Positions 55,801-64,000 of a DNA stretch of 64,000 nt are shown here, one piece after another. The stretch covers positions 1,946,142-2,010,141 of the forward strand of contig RPFO01000310.1 in NCBI GenBank assembly GCA_009746045.1, written 5' to 3'. Position 1 is the first letter of the stretch. Each line of letters opens with the position of its first letter. The DNA comes from Mesostigma viride. Its lineage: Eukaryota; Streptophyta; Mesostigmatophyceae; Mesostigmatales; Mesostigmataceae. Below the pieces are notes generated by a model, which ran no database searches, had not been told where the DNA came from, and worked only from the letters and a program-made list of their open reading frames with translations. Both the position numbers and the translations under genes were made by a program.

Positions 55801-58511
55801 TGACTAAAACTTGTTGGACAAACGACCCACACAAGGTGCATCATGACTAAAATCTGTTGGACAAACGGCCCACACAAGGTGCATCATGACTAAAACTTGT
55901 TGGACAAACGACCCACACAAGGTGCATCATGACTAAAACTTGTTGGACAAACGACCCACACAAGGTGCATCATGACTAGCACTTGTTGCACAAACGGCCC
56001 ACACAAGGTGCATCATGACTAAAACTTGTTGGACAAACGACCCACACAAGGTGCATCATGACTAAAACTTGTTGGACAAACGACCCACACAAGGTGCATC
56101 ATGACTAAAATCTGTTGGACAAACGACCCACACAAGGTGCATCATGACTAAAATCTGTTGGACAAACGGCCCACACAAGGTGCATCATGACTAAAACTTG
56201 TTGGACAAACGACCCACACAAGGTGCATCATGACTAAAATCTGTTGGACAAACGACCCACACAAGGTGCATCATGACTAAAACTTGTTGGACAAACGGCC
56301 CACACAAGGTGCATCATGACTAAAATCTGTTGGACAAACGACCCACACAAGGTGCATCATGACTAAAACTTGTTGGACAAACGACCCACACAAGGTGCAT
56401 CATGACTAAAACTTGTTGGACAAACGACCCACACAAGGTGCATCATGACTAAAACTTGTTGGACAAACGACCCACACAAGGTGCATCATGACTAAAATCT
56501 GTTGGACAAACGACCCACACAAGGTGCACCATGACTAAAATCTGTTGGACAAACGACCCACACAAGGTGCATCATGACTAAAATCTGTTGGACAAACGAC
56601 CCACACAAGGTGCATCATGACTAAAACTTGTTGGACAAACGGCCCACACAAGGTGCATCATGACTAAAACTTGTTGGACAAACGGCCCACACAAGGTGCA
56701 TCATGACTAAAACTTGTTGGACAAACGACCCACACAAGGTGCATCATGACTAAAATCTGTTGGACAAACATGAGCCCACACAAGGTGCATCATGACGAGC
56801 ACGTGCCGGCAACGAACGGGCCACTGCCACGCCCCCCTCTTTCTGCTTGGTGTAAACGATGTGCTGGATGAGCATGTCAACCAGGTATTCCACGTGAGAA
56901 GGATACGGATGAAAGGGGCCACGCCGCACCTTTCTGGTTGACGTAGATGTGCTGGATGAGCTTGTTGGCGAGGTGGCCCACGCCGATCGAGTGCTCTTTG
57001 CGCGTGTGCGTTGCGCCAGGGTACACCAAGTAGCTCACGCCCAGCTGCTTGATGTCCGACATGCGCTGGAACTGAGGCGTGTCGATGATGCGCCAGCAGT
57101 CCGCCTGCACATGTGTGTTGGTGGGGGGGGTAAGATATAGCTAGAACAGCAGTGGACAAAAAGTAAAGAACAGAGCACGGGAACTGGGGCGTGCCAGTAG
57201 TCCGCCTGAGGGGCAATATATCTATATATATATTTCTTCAGGGTTCTTCTCCTTTTCGGGTTTTTCCTTATGTTGCATGCCCATCTCACCTCCGTAATCT
57301 ATCATTCTCAATGAATATATTTATATATATATTTATAATCGGGCAGGTGCGTGTGTGTGTGTCATAGCGTGCAGTAGACAAAGTTGAGGGTAAAGGTTGA
57401 TGATCAGGAGGGTGAGGTTGATGTCGATGCGCCAGCAGACCGCCTTGGAGGGGGGTGCGGGGATATAAATAACACTGTAGACACAGGAAGACAAAGGGTA
57501 GTAGAATGGTGGGCAGAAGCAGACAAAGGAAGGGACAGCATTGGAAATGGGATTGTCGAGGATGGGAACCTAGCCGGCCAAGGTGTAAGTTGGGCCAATG
57601 TGTAAGGGGGGAACGAGAAAGAAACACTGGGTGGGTGGAAAGGTGGACAACTATACTAAACTGTGTCACGTGGGTACCAATATAGGAACCATACACCCGC
57701 ATACACAAGGAGGAGGTCAGCGCCAGCTTCTCTCACTGCCTCAAGAGGGCAGGCCATGAAGGACTCTCTCTGCAGTATGGAGCAGGCCCAAATGAGGGTG
57801 CAATACAAAAAGTAGGCTGAGACAAAGGGGGGACAGGGTGAACGGGCAAAGGTTGGAAGTGGGACATGTTGGTAAATGCACCAACGGTCTGCCTGGGGGG
57901 GGGGAGAAGTGGAGGAAGTAAAAAATTTTATGTGTGTGCAGGGGCCAGGGCAGTTGAGGAGCAACAGGGCGAACAGTTTGGGATTAAACATAGGATTAAG
58001 GGGGGTAGGGAGAAGGGTTATGGGCGCCAAGGTCTCGGGTATCAAAGGCGGGGAAAATGTAGGGTACAGGGTAGGCACAAGCTGATTACGGCTATGATGT
58101 TGGGTAGTTATTGTTATTCGCAGTTGCTATTTTTGTTATTATTGTCCACATACTTTACCTCCAGTCAGCTTAATGAATGCACTTTATCTTTGACACTGGT
58201 AACTGAACACTGGTAACTGAACTGCATAAACCTTGCTAACGTGATGGATCCGAACACGGTGATTTAGCAAGACCAGGCATGGTTGTGGAAAATGCCGTTT
58301 TCAAGGCAGATGTTACTCTCGCACGCGTGCATGCATGCGCGCGCACCGGTATCTGAATGTAGTCGTGCACTTTGTCCATGTAGTTCTTGGCACCAGCACG
58401 CCACGTAAATTCCTCCTTGGGGTCCTTGTCCATTTGGCTGGTGCTGAATTGAAACTCCGATCCATCCTGGCTGAGCGGGATGCCGTTGAGATAGAGGTTC
58501 GGATCACCCAT
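49874..58511 (-). CDS. SAMHD1-like HD-domain dNTP triphosphohydrolase, copy 2; five exons
   Basis: Minus-strand exons 58511-58347, 57104-56930, 54199-53946, 52230-51983 and 50645-49874. All junctions are GT-AG with consistent phases, 1,614 nt, 537 aa. The start ATG lies in ACCATGG. Landmarks: [16 protein letters not shown]+[32 protein letters not shown] (H93); [12 protein letters not shown] (His-Asp 133-134); [25 protein letters not shown]+[14 protein letters not shown]; then [17 protein letters not shown] near the C terminus. HD and nucleotide residues are intact, so it is probably active. Compared with copy 1 it has an insertion ([17 protein letters not shown]) before [20 protein letters not shown] and lacks the Gly run. 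None of its four introns is at a position used in copy 1. Intron 2 holds a 43-bp satellite. Confidence 0.9.
50700..51740 (-). repeat. Array of head echoes of SAMHD1-like gene 2 exon 5, including an 81-bp tandem repeat
   Basis: Exon 5 begins CAG|CCTGCTGTACAACTGCCG. Degenerate copies fill intron 4 at about 50740-50711, 50910-50889, 50985-50961, 51075-51051, 51140-51111 and 51735-51713 ([28 protein letters not shown] and LLYHGRVPL in translation). At 51301-51560 the derived sequence CAGCCTGCCCTACAGCTGCC recurs in an 81-bp tandem unit (51301, 51382, 51463, then a diverged one at 51544). Confidence 0.75.
52388..52480 (-). repeat. Head echoes of SAMHD1-like gene 2 exon 4
   Basis: Exon 4 starts CTACAG|GTCAAGCGCATCATC. 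Minus-strand copies read CCACAG|GTCAAGCACATCG (about 52408-52388) and a weaker GTGCCAAGTGCATCGTG (about 52470-52452). They lie on the exon side of intron 3. Confidence 0.5.
53439..53545 (+). repeat. CCCCCT-type simple repeat (G-rich on the transcript)
   Basis: About 18 runs of 4-6 C separated by single T. It lies in intron 3 of the minus-strand gene, so the pre-mRNA carries G4-6 runs every 6-7 nt, ideal for RNA G-quadruplexes. Confidence 0.95.
54310..54600 (-). repeat. Head echoes of SAMHD1-like gene 2 exon 3
   Basis: Exon 3 starts CAACAG|CCGAGCTAGACATGGAGG. Related minus-strand copies: CAACTAGCCAGACATGGACG (near 54320), CACCAGCCGAGCTAGGGACG (near 54440), and a cluster of GGCTAGACATGGG / GCATAGACATGGG units (54600-54540). 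Confidence 0.5.
54904..54965 (-). repeat. Tail echo of SAMHD1-like gene 2 exon 2 (third)
   Basis: Reads [15 protein letters not shown] followed by a GTGGGG donor-like site. The real exon ends [10 protein letters not shown]+G followed by GTGCGG. The most diverged of three copies in intron 2. Confidence 0.45.
55006..55077. mobile_element. Miniature pogo-like remnant
   Basis: CAGTCATTCACGCCTTAAGTT at the left and CCAACGCGAATGACT at the right resemble the TIR of the element at 42878-43774. The interior is only about 30 bp. It is either a deletion derivative or a solo foldback end. Confidence 0.45.
55357..55402 (-). repeat. Tail echo of SAMHD1-like gene 2 exon 2 (second)
   Basis: Reads [11 protein letters not shown] and continues into a GTGACC donor-like site, matching [11 protein letters not shown] of the real exon. 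Confidence 0.55.
55505..56800 (+). repeat. 43-bp satellite array in SAMHD1-like gene 2 intron 2
   Basis: About 30 head-to-tail copies of a 43-bp unit (ACTTGTTGGACAAACGRCCC, ACACAAGGTGCATCATG, ACTAAA). Variants at three positions (CGGC/CGAC, CTTG/TCTG, ACTAAAA/ACTAGCA) recur with a spacing of six units in the first part, suggesting higher-order amplification. There are no spacers and no coding frame. The array occupies most of intron 2. Confidence 0.97.
56831..56882 (-). repeat. Tail echo of SAMHD1-like gene 2 exon 2 (first)
   Basis: Reads [12 protein letters not shown], against [11 protein letters not shown] in the exon about 90 bp away. Its donor position is changed (AGAGGGG). Confidence 0.6.
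57191..57900 (-). repeat. Three head echoes of SAMHD1-like gene 2 exon 2
   Basis: Exon 2 starts GTGCAG|GCGGACTGCTGGCGCATC. In intron 1 the minus strand has CCCTCAG|GCGGACTACTGGCACG (57214-57191), CTCCAAG|GCGGTCTGCTGGCGCATCG (57454-57425) and CCCCCAG|GCAGACCGTTGGTGC (57900-57871). Each has a pyrimidine tract and AG in place. Confidence 0.75.
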
Positions 58512-59927
58512 GGTTGCCTGGCTAGTGCACCGATGGCCACTGATATTACTCAATGCTAATCATTATTGACATATAGACGGCGTCGCCAGCGGCTGAAAAA
58601 ACACTCGCCCTAAACTCCGTATGCTACGTATCTTTCCTCCCTTCCGTTTCGCTTAAAGTGCGAGAGCTGAGGCCTCGCTGGGTAACCACAGCCACTCAAT
58701 CGCAGCGCTAGCATCCCAGGCCCCAGGATGCAAACCCTTATAGAATTAAAATCCGAAAATGCCGCCGTAAATGCGCGCTGGTTGCCCTTGCTTTGTTTCA
58801 AAATTGTCTGTCACATCGGGTGAGTGCTTGCTCCACGTTGCTTCATATCCTTGCGATGCAACTAATATTTCGGCGTCCCAAGTCTCAACTGACTTGGTGC
58901 AATGCATCTCAGACCGTGCGTTCGCCCTTCGCGTGCCTTTCCCAGCCCATAATTCTACCTATGTACCGTCTCGAACTGGGACGTATGACGTATCTGTGAA
59001 GTATATAATTAAAATAGAAAATAGATTTACCCTGGTTTTTACGAAATACGATGAGTTAACAGTATCTTATATCGACCGAGTTCATCTCCATCTAGGCTTA
59101 CAGTACCGTTTCGGGCAAGTTTCGGCGGGGGGGGGACCTTTCGGGTACAACATGTATTCCAATGTCCAATGCCCAGGAAGCCTGGGCTGGCTCCAATTGG
59201 AACAGCACGTTCAACCAGGGTTCAACCATGATTTTCCCGCGAAATTTATGGCGGGACCTGATACGGTACAGTAATTACCTACTCTACAACCAGTCCTCTT
59301 TTCTTCCCTGGCAACTGCTGGCAAGATGGTAACAAGAGGCCAACAACTGCATGCCTCACAAGTCACAACTCACCTCCAGTGTCAGTCCGAGGGCATCAGT
59401 CCGAGGCCTCGTAGGGAAAACTTCGTCAGCTGGCAAGGTCAAAGTGTTAAGGGTTAAAATTGGTTGAAATTCATGAAATTACCGTAGCCGGTCCCGTGTC
59501 CCGTGCGCTGTTTCTTTGGGTAGGCCTGGCTTTCTTCTGGACCGTGATGCTAGCCAAGCAGATTTTGCCCCAATAACGCCGAACGGCAATTGTTACCGGG
59601 TTCCATTTGCCCTGAATCTGCGATCCGCCGCAGCTCGACGGCTATTGCTCCGAAATAAAGGAGTGAACTGGGGTGCAATCACGCGATCTTTTTCTGCGTT
59701 GAGCAGCTCAGATTTTCTGATGAAGGTGCAGTTGATACACAGTAGTAACCCATGCGCAGGCCTTCATGAGCGGTTTTTTAGGGAGGCGTTGTTTGAATAC
59801 ACGTTCGCGAAACGTTGCATTTTTCCATATAGGGAGCCACTGCTCGTGTGGCTCGGGATAACTGCTCTGTTTTTGTGAAGGCTGCAAGTTTCAGGGCTTC
59901 CTCACACCGTGTTACGGCCTTTTGGTC
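58512..59927. promoter_or_regulatory. Divergent upstream region of SAMHD1-like gene 2 and the MYND gene
   Basis: About 1.4 kb. Frames of 167 codons (58771-59274) and 120 codons (59516-59878) lack recognisable motifs and are probably chance. No specific element identified. Confidence 0.35.
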
Positions 59928-62318
59928 ATGGCGGCTCCAAACCGCGAAGAAAACGCGCGCCGTCTTTTCTGTTCCGGCAGCTACGTCGCGGCCGCTGAGG
60001 AGTATGCCCGGCTTGCGAACGAAAATCCCAAGTGTGCAAAGTGGCTCACGAACCAAGCCAAGTGCCTCGTGAATCTTAACAAGCATGCAGCGGCCATCAA
60101 GCTCTGCCAAAAAAGCATAAAGGTTGACAAGACTTGGTCGCGCGGCTACGAGGTCGCCGGCCAGTGCCTCCTCTCCCTCCAACGCGACCAAGAGGCGGAA
60201 GATGTGCTGCTGCAAGGGAAGCAAGCGGCTCCTAGCCCGGAGATTGAGCGACTCTTGAGTGCCGCCCGGGTCGCAATCGTCACCCACAGGAGATGCAGAA
60301 CAAATGTGGACGTATCCAGGGGTCCAGAAGATTCCCGTTCCGATCTGGAAACCTTGGAGCAGGAGATTTCCAGCGCATTCGATGACATGTACCAGCGGCG
60401 GCTGCAGACCCTGAGCCCGGCGCAGGTGATGGAACAGCTCGCATCCGACTCGCAAGAGATGACCAAGTACGAGGAGGGGCGGGACGCCATGCGGCGTGCG
60501 CTGGCATTAGAGAAGGCCGGGCGCAACCAGGACGCAGCGCACGTGCTGGAATCGAGAGCAACTGCACTCAACTGTACCCCTTGTATGGCCACCCTCGCGC
60601 GCATGCTCCTTCTCGGGGACGCTAGCGTCTGCAACCCGCCCAAGGGGATCTATTGGGCGCGCCGCTGCGTCGACCAAGGGCCGTCCTTCCAGTACAAGGT
60701 ACTCGGGAAGCCAGACCCCGACGTCACGCTGGCCCAGAGCCTCCTGGGCCTCGCCTACAGGCAGGGGCTCGGGGGTTTGGAGAGTGACCGGGCACAGGCG
60801 GAGAAATGGTTGCGTGCGGCAGCAGACACTGGGGACGTGGTCGCGATGGTCAGCCTGGCCAGCCTGCTGGTAGAACGGGGCACAACGGAAGAGATAAATG
60901 GCCGAATAGAAAAAGCCAGCCCGAAAGGAAAGACTGGGAATGACCTGGTAGAGAGCAACCACCTGGAAGGGAGCAGCAACTCCAAAGGAGACAGCCATCT
61001 GGATGGAAGCAGCGGCAACATCAAGGGGGCAAACAGCAGCAGGACACGGGAAAGCAGCGGCCACGCAGGAGCCAACCGCCCGAGAGGAACCACCAGGCCC
61101 AAACGAAACAAGGAGGTGCTGTCGCTGTACCGGCGCGCGGCCGACCAAGGTGAGGTGACCGCGATGGCCAACCTGGGCCGGCACCTGATGTCGACCGCCA
61201 ACGAGGGCGACCCAGGGTACGCCAGGGACGTGGCCGAGGCGACCGGTTGGTTCCACAAGGCGGCTGCGCTGGGCGATCTGTCGGCGATCGGCGACCTCCT
61301 GGGGTTGGTCACCTACCTGCCGAATAAGCAAGTGACTCTGATGCTGGAGGCTGCCCTCAGCCACGCGCGGGCGCAGCGCTCTCGTGAGGAGGGCCCGGGG
61401 GGGAAGGGTGTCCAAGGACACACGCTCTCGGTGGAGGCCACGTTGTGTGTGGATTTGCAGCGTGCCAGGGATAGAGGGATGAGCGAGGGGGAGGCGGTGC
61501 GGGCGCTCCAGGGGCTGCCAGGTGGGGCGTCGCCTGGCATCCGGGACCTCTTGGGCGCCGCCGAGTTTACAAATGCGTCGGCGGAGGCTCGCCAGGAAGT
61601 GCTGATGAACCACCTGGCGGTGCTGCGCCCACCCACCGCGTTGGAGGTGGAGGCGGGTCGGCTGGCGGAGTGGGCCGGTGCGCTGGCGCGGGCGTCGCTG
61701 TCATCACCGGACGCCAGGGTCACCCGGGAGAACATTGGGAACGCCCTGGTTGCGGTAGGGAGGCTGTTCCAGGACAAGGGGTTGGAGGGCGAGGCGCACG
61801 CGCGGTTCCTGCTGCCCGCCGCGAAACTGGGCCACCCGCAAGGGTGCCACTTGGCAGGGCAGTACCTGGCAGGTCGGGCCGCATCTGGCAGGGACCTGCG
61901 GGCGGCGCAGCGTTTCCTCTCGCAGGCTGCGGCCAGGGGGGTCCCAGGGGCCCAGGGTGAGTTTGACGCGCTGACGGCGCGGCTGGCCGGGGGAGGGGGA
62001 CCTGAGGGACCTGACGAAACTAGCCCAGGCAATGGTGATGGCTTCAATGATGGTGATCGTGACATGAGGAAGTCTATCAACGATGACGGCAGTCAGGGCA
62101 GTGCTGCCTTTGTGGGGGGGGGAGCTACATCCTCTGGTACTAGTCAGGGAAGTGGCGCAGGTACGGCTCTGAAGACGTGCTGGGGCTGCCGTGCACGGGC
62201 GGCGAATCTGCGGAAGTGCGGTCAGTGCCGGCTGGCAGAGTACTGCTCGCAGGAATGCCAGAAGAAGCACTGGAAGGAGGGCGGGCACAAGAAGGCCTGC
62301 GCCGGGTTGGCATGCTAG
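59928..62318 (+). CDS. TPR / Sel1-like repeat protein with C-terminal MYND zinc finger
   Basis: Single exon, 796 aa from ATG 59928. TPR-like helices at the N terminus (ENARRLFCSGSYVAAAEEYA, KHAAAIKLCQKSIKVDK, GYEVAGQCLLSLQRDQEAED). Sel1-like repeats in the middle (AQSLLGLAYRQGLGGLESDR then AQAEKWLRAAADTGD; SLYRRAADQGEVTAMANLG; AEATGWFHKAAALGDLSA; more toward 640-680). A low-complexity Ser/Gly/Asn insert sits between repeats (about 320-390). The C terminus is a MYND zinc finger: CWGCRAR...LRKCGQC...YCSQECQKKHW...GHKKAC, with all Cys/His ligands. MYND and Sel1/TPR modules are protein-protein adaptors; the specific partner and pathway are unknown. Similar architectures are common in green algae. 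Confidence 0.88.
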   Translation: MAAPNREENARRLFCSGSYVAAAEEYARLANENPKCAKWLTNQAKCLVNLNKHAAAIKLCQKSIKVDKTWSRGYEVAGQCLLSLQRDQEAEDVLLQGKQAAPSPEIERLLSAARVAIVTHRRCRTNVDVSRGPEDSRSDLETLEQEISSAFDDMYQRRLQTLSPAQVMEQLASDSQEMTKYEEGRDAMRRALALEKAGRNQDAAHVLESRATALNCTPCMATLARMLLLGDASVCNPPKGIYWARRCVDQGPSFQYKVLGKPDPDVTLAQSLLGLAYRQGLGGLESDRAQAEKWLRAAADTGDVVAMVSLASLLVERGTTEEINGRIEKASPKGKTGNDLVESNHLEGSSNSKGDSHLDGSSGNIKGANSSRTRESSGHAGANRPRGTTRPKRNKEVLSLYRRAADQGEVTAMANLGRHLMSTANEGDPGYARDVAEATGWFHKAAALGDLSAIGDLLGLVTYLPNKQVTLMLEAALSHARAQRSREEGPGGKGVQGHTLSVEATLCVDLQRARDRGMSEGEAVRALQGLPGGASPGIRDLLGAAEFTNASAEARQEVLMNHLAVLRPPTALEVEAGRLAEWAGALARASLSSPDARVTRENIGNALVAVGRLFQDKGLEGEAHARFLLPAAKLGHPQGCHLAGQYLAGRAASGRDLRAAQRFLSQAAARGVPGAQGEFDALTARLAGGGGPEGPDETSPGNGDGFNDGDRDMRKSINDDGSQGSAAFVGGGATSSGTSQGSGAGTALKTCWGCRARAANLRKCGQCRLAEYCSQECQKKHWKEGGHKKACAGLAC

Positions 62319-62480
62319 GCATGATGTTTGGTTTGACGTTACCCAGCTTACGAATCTTCCATAATTCTGCATGACAGCGCTCGTAAGCACCTATCGCAGG
62401 TGCTCACAGGACCTACAATGCATGTTCTTCCGAGCAGGTCTAGCTGCGTTCGGGATGGCAGGACGCGGTGCTACTGGTAC
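62319..62480. other. MYND gene 3' flank
   Basis: Presumptive 3' UTR; no clear TGTAA within 100 nt. Confidence 0.35.
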
Positions 62481-62529
62481 TAATTAATTAATTAATTAAT
62501 TAATTAAACTCGTGCTCCCGTTGGGGAGT
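62481..62529 (-). mobile_element. Hairpin-only LINE (family alpha) insertion with target-site duplication
   Basis: On the minus strand, only GACTCCCCAACGGGAGCACG, AGTTT and a run of about seven AATT units. It is flanked by CTACTGGTACTA (62471-62482) and CTACTTGTACTA (62530-62541), a 12-bp duplication with one mismatch. About 49 bp in all, the shortest LINE copy in the window. Confidence 0.65.
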
Positions 62530-62541
62530 CTACTTGTACTA

Positions 62542-63169
62542 GCATGACGTTATTCTGATCAGGCACTCCGCAAAGGTGAAAACCATTTGCGTTCAGTGCC
62601 GGGCCGCGGAAAACGCGGAAAAACGCGATCTGCAAATGAATCCGACTGGAATCGAACTGGGGACCTCTCGCACCAATTTTGCTGACTATAGGACGGACGT
62701 CTCCGGTTACCATGGCATCGCCAACTTACACCTACAGTCATCCGCAAAAGTTCTCCTGTCCGGGGAGTGATACAAGAGAATGACGTTGTGTTTGCCACAT
62801 GGGCCCAATGAAGTCTTAGGCGTGAAGAACAAAGCCCTGACGAGGCGCAGTGGCAGGACAGACCGTCGTATATGAGCACATGCATTGTGCCTAAGTGGAC
62901 AATCTTGAGCGTTACGGAGATCGACATCCAATAGGTGTATACATGACCAACAAATGTGATCAACTTGATTGCGATCATACATGTGCCAAGCCGGGAATCG
63001 GTGCCGAGGTTGTTGGTCGATCCAGCAAAATTCTCCTTTGTTTTGTATATATTATATGTGATGTGATGCGTCGGAACGCCATGCGTCCATGCGAATACTA
63101 TTACAGGGTTTTCACACTCGGGTTTTTTTTTGTCGAATTGTTTGGACGCTCCGGTTTAATTCGGCGGAC
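62542..63169. other. Gene-free stretch
   Basis: No gene supported. A tRNA-like B-box sequence on the minus strand (AGTTCGATTCC near 62655) does not fold into a tRNA. Confidence 0.4.
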
Positions 63170-63182
63170 TTTCGGCCAAACG

Positions 63183-63428
63183 AGCCCTCCCCAGTGGGGA
63201 AGCGCCCGCGTGTGCAATCCCGCGGGAGGCACGCCAGATAGCTCCCCTAGGGCAGCGTGTGGCTGCCTAGATAGATGTTGTAGTTAGCATGCTGTAGATA
63301 GATGTAGTAGGTAGCCGATGTAGATAGATTAGACCGGTAGGACTGTTTGCACCCATCCATCCATCCATCAGGGTTAATGCTCCGTGACTCCCCAACGGGA
63401 GCACGAGTCTAATTAATTAATTAATTAA
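63183..63428 (+). mobile_element. LINE (family alpha), 3' 246 bp with target-site duplication
   Basis: Flanked by the 13-bp direct repeat TTTCGGCCAAACG (63170-63182 and 63429-63441). The insert matches the 3' end of the copy at 22829-23915: the last ORF2 codons (SPVGKRPRVQSRG-like), 3' UTR, stem-loop CTCCC-CAAC-GGGAG with outer GTG/CAC pairs, and the (AATT)n tail. Strongly 5'-truncated. Confidence 0.9.
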
Positions 63429-63554
63429 TTTCGGCCAAACGTGGTATGCGCCGGAACAGGGCCGTGCACGCGTGCGCCGGGCTTGACACGCTGTACGTAC
63501 GGGCTGCGAAAAAATGGCAAGTTTTTTTCGGCTGTTTCCGTGGGCTGGTCAGAC

Positions 63555-64000
63555 ATCAAGGAGACAACCAGCGCAGGCCAGAAATCGGGAGAATCCGGAC
63601 CATGGTAGCTCGAGCCTGCCGTTATCTTGTCCGCGTGTTCGAGTCGTTCAGGATGATGAAGATGAATGGTGATGGAAATGTGTATCCTTGTGCATTGAAA
63701 TTATGGCTGGCTTTCGTGTAGAGCGACTAGATGACCTAGACGGTGGGGCCGGAAACAGCATGCTTGATCAGGGCGTGTGTTTCGAGCCTAACTGGCCGGG
63801 AGTGTCTAGTGGTGAGCACCATCGCTGCGATCGCTCTCCCACCACTTACGAGGAAATCCCCGCAAATGGAAAACGTACCACTGAAAAGGTCTAGCTAGTC
63901 AGTCATCACGTTAGCCATGCCATGATTCCAAACGTCCAAGAACTGCACACGGTGCAAAGGCAAAAAGCCGGAGGACAGCACTTTCAAATGTGCGGCGGGA
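63555..64000 (-). mobile_element. Penelope-like element, 3' end, running off the window
   Basis: Reverse complement of 30030-30474 with few differences. It begins at the terminal motif (ATCAAGGAGACAACC at 63555) and extends past the 5' limit of the copy at 22064, so the ORF may lie beyond 64000. Confidence 0.85.

Noticed and set aside
58771-59274. 167-codon frame between SAMHD1-like gene 2 and the MYND gene
   Set aside because: No recognisable motif, mixed composition, and it lies in a divergent promoter region. Probably chance.
62630-62720. tRNA gene or tRNA-derived SINE on the minus strand
   Set aside because: A B-box-like AGTTCGATTCC is present, but the T-stem pairs at only two of five positions and no anticodon arm forms.

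Overview
The window looks like nuclear DNA of a green alga. Coding regions are GC-rich and spliced at GT-AG sites. The pyruvate kinase resembles the plant cytosolic type, and the YL1/VPS72 protein follows the plant version almost motif for motif. Two genes have TGTAA, the usual chlorophyte polyadenylation signal, a few dozen bases after the stop codon. The Penelope-like retroelement has its GIY-YIG nuclease at the N terminus, the arrangement described for green-lineage Chlamys elements. No species can be named. Everything here was read by eye; no alignment or database search was run.

Six cellular genes can be supported. VPS72/YL1 (minus, 15747 to 2094) is a 13-exon gene of about 13.6 kb, and the splice phases of all exons agree. 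A Golgi class I alpha-mannosidase (GH47, plus, 16802-18682) is divergent from it. A plant-type pyruvate kinase has two exons (minus, 42395 to 39250). Two SAMHD1-like HD-domain dNTPase paralogues face each other tail to tail (plus, 44272-48871, four exons; minus, 58511 to 49874, five exons). A single-exon TPR/Sel1/MYND protein lies at 59928-62318. As spliced here, both SAMHD1-like CDSs are 1,614 nt long, yet they share no intron position.

Between the mannosidase and the kinase (about 21.2-37.2 kb) lies a nested mobile-element graveyard. It holds several non-LTR (LINE) families, a Penelope-like element with scattered 3'-end copies, a piggyBac-like element inside a LINE ORF1, a hAT-like element inside a LINE reverse transcriptase, and pogo-like TIR elements (a second intact one lies at 42.9-43.8 kb). 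Fragments of the same LINE and Penelope families occupy both window edges. The LINE 3' ends share a stem-loop followed by an AATT-type tail. One insertion at 62.48 kb is almost nothing but that stem-loop and tail, flanked by a target-site duplication.

The introns are unusual. Many contain degenerate tandem copies of the adjoining exon edge together with its splice site (called 'echoes' here), and several are filled with micro- and minisatellites (7-, 10-, 10-, 21-, 29-, 43- and 81-bp units, GGCT, GTCT, CCTG and TGT/TGC runs). These repeats create long open frames in all six frames that are not genes.
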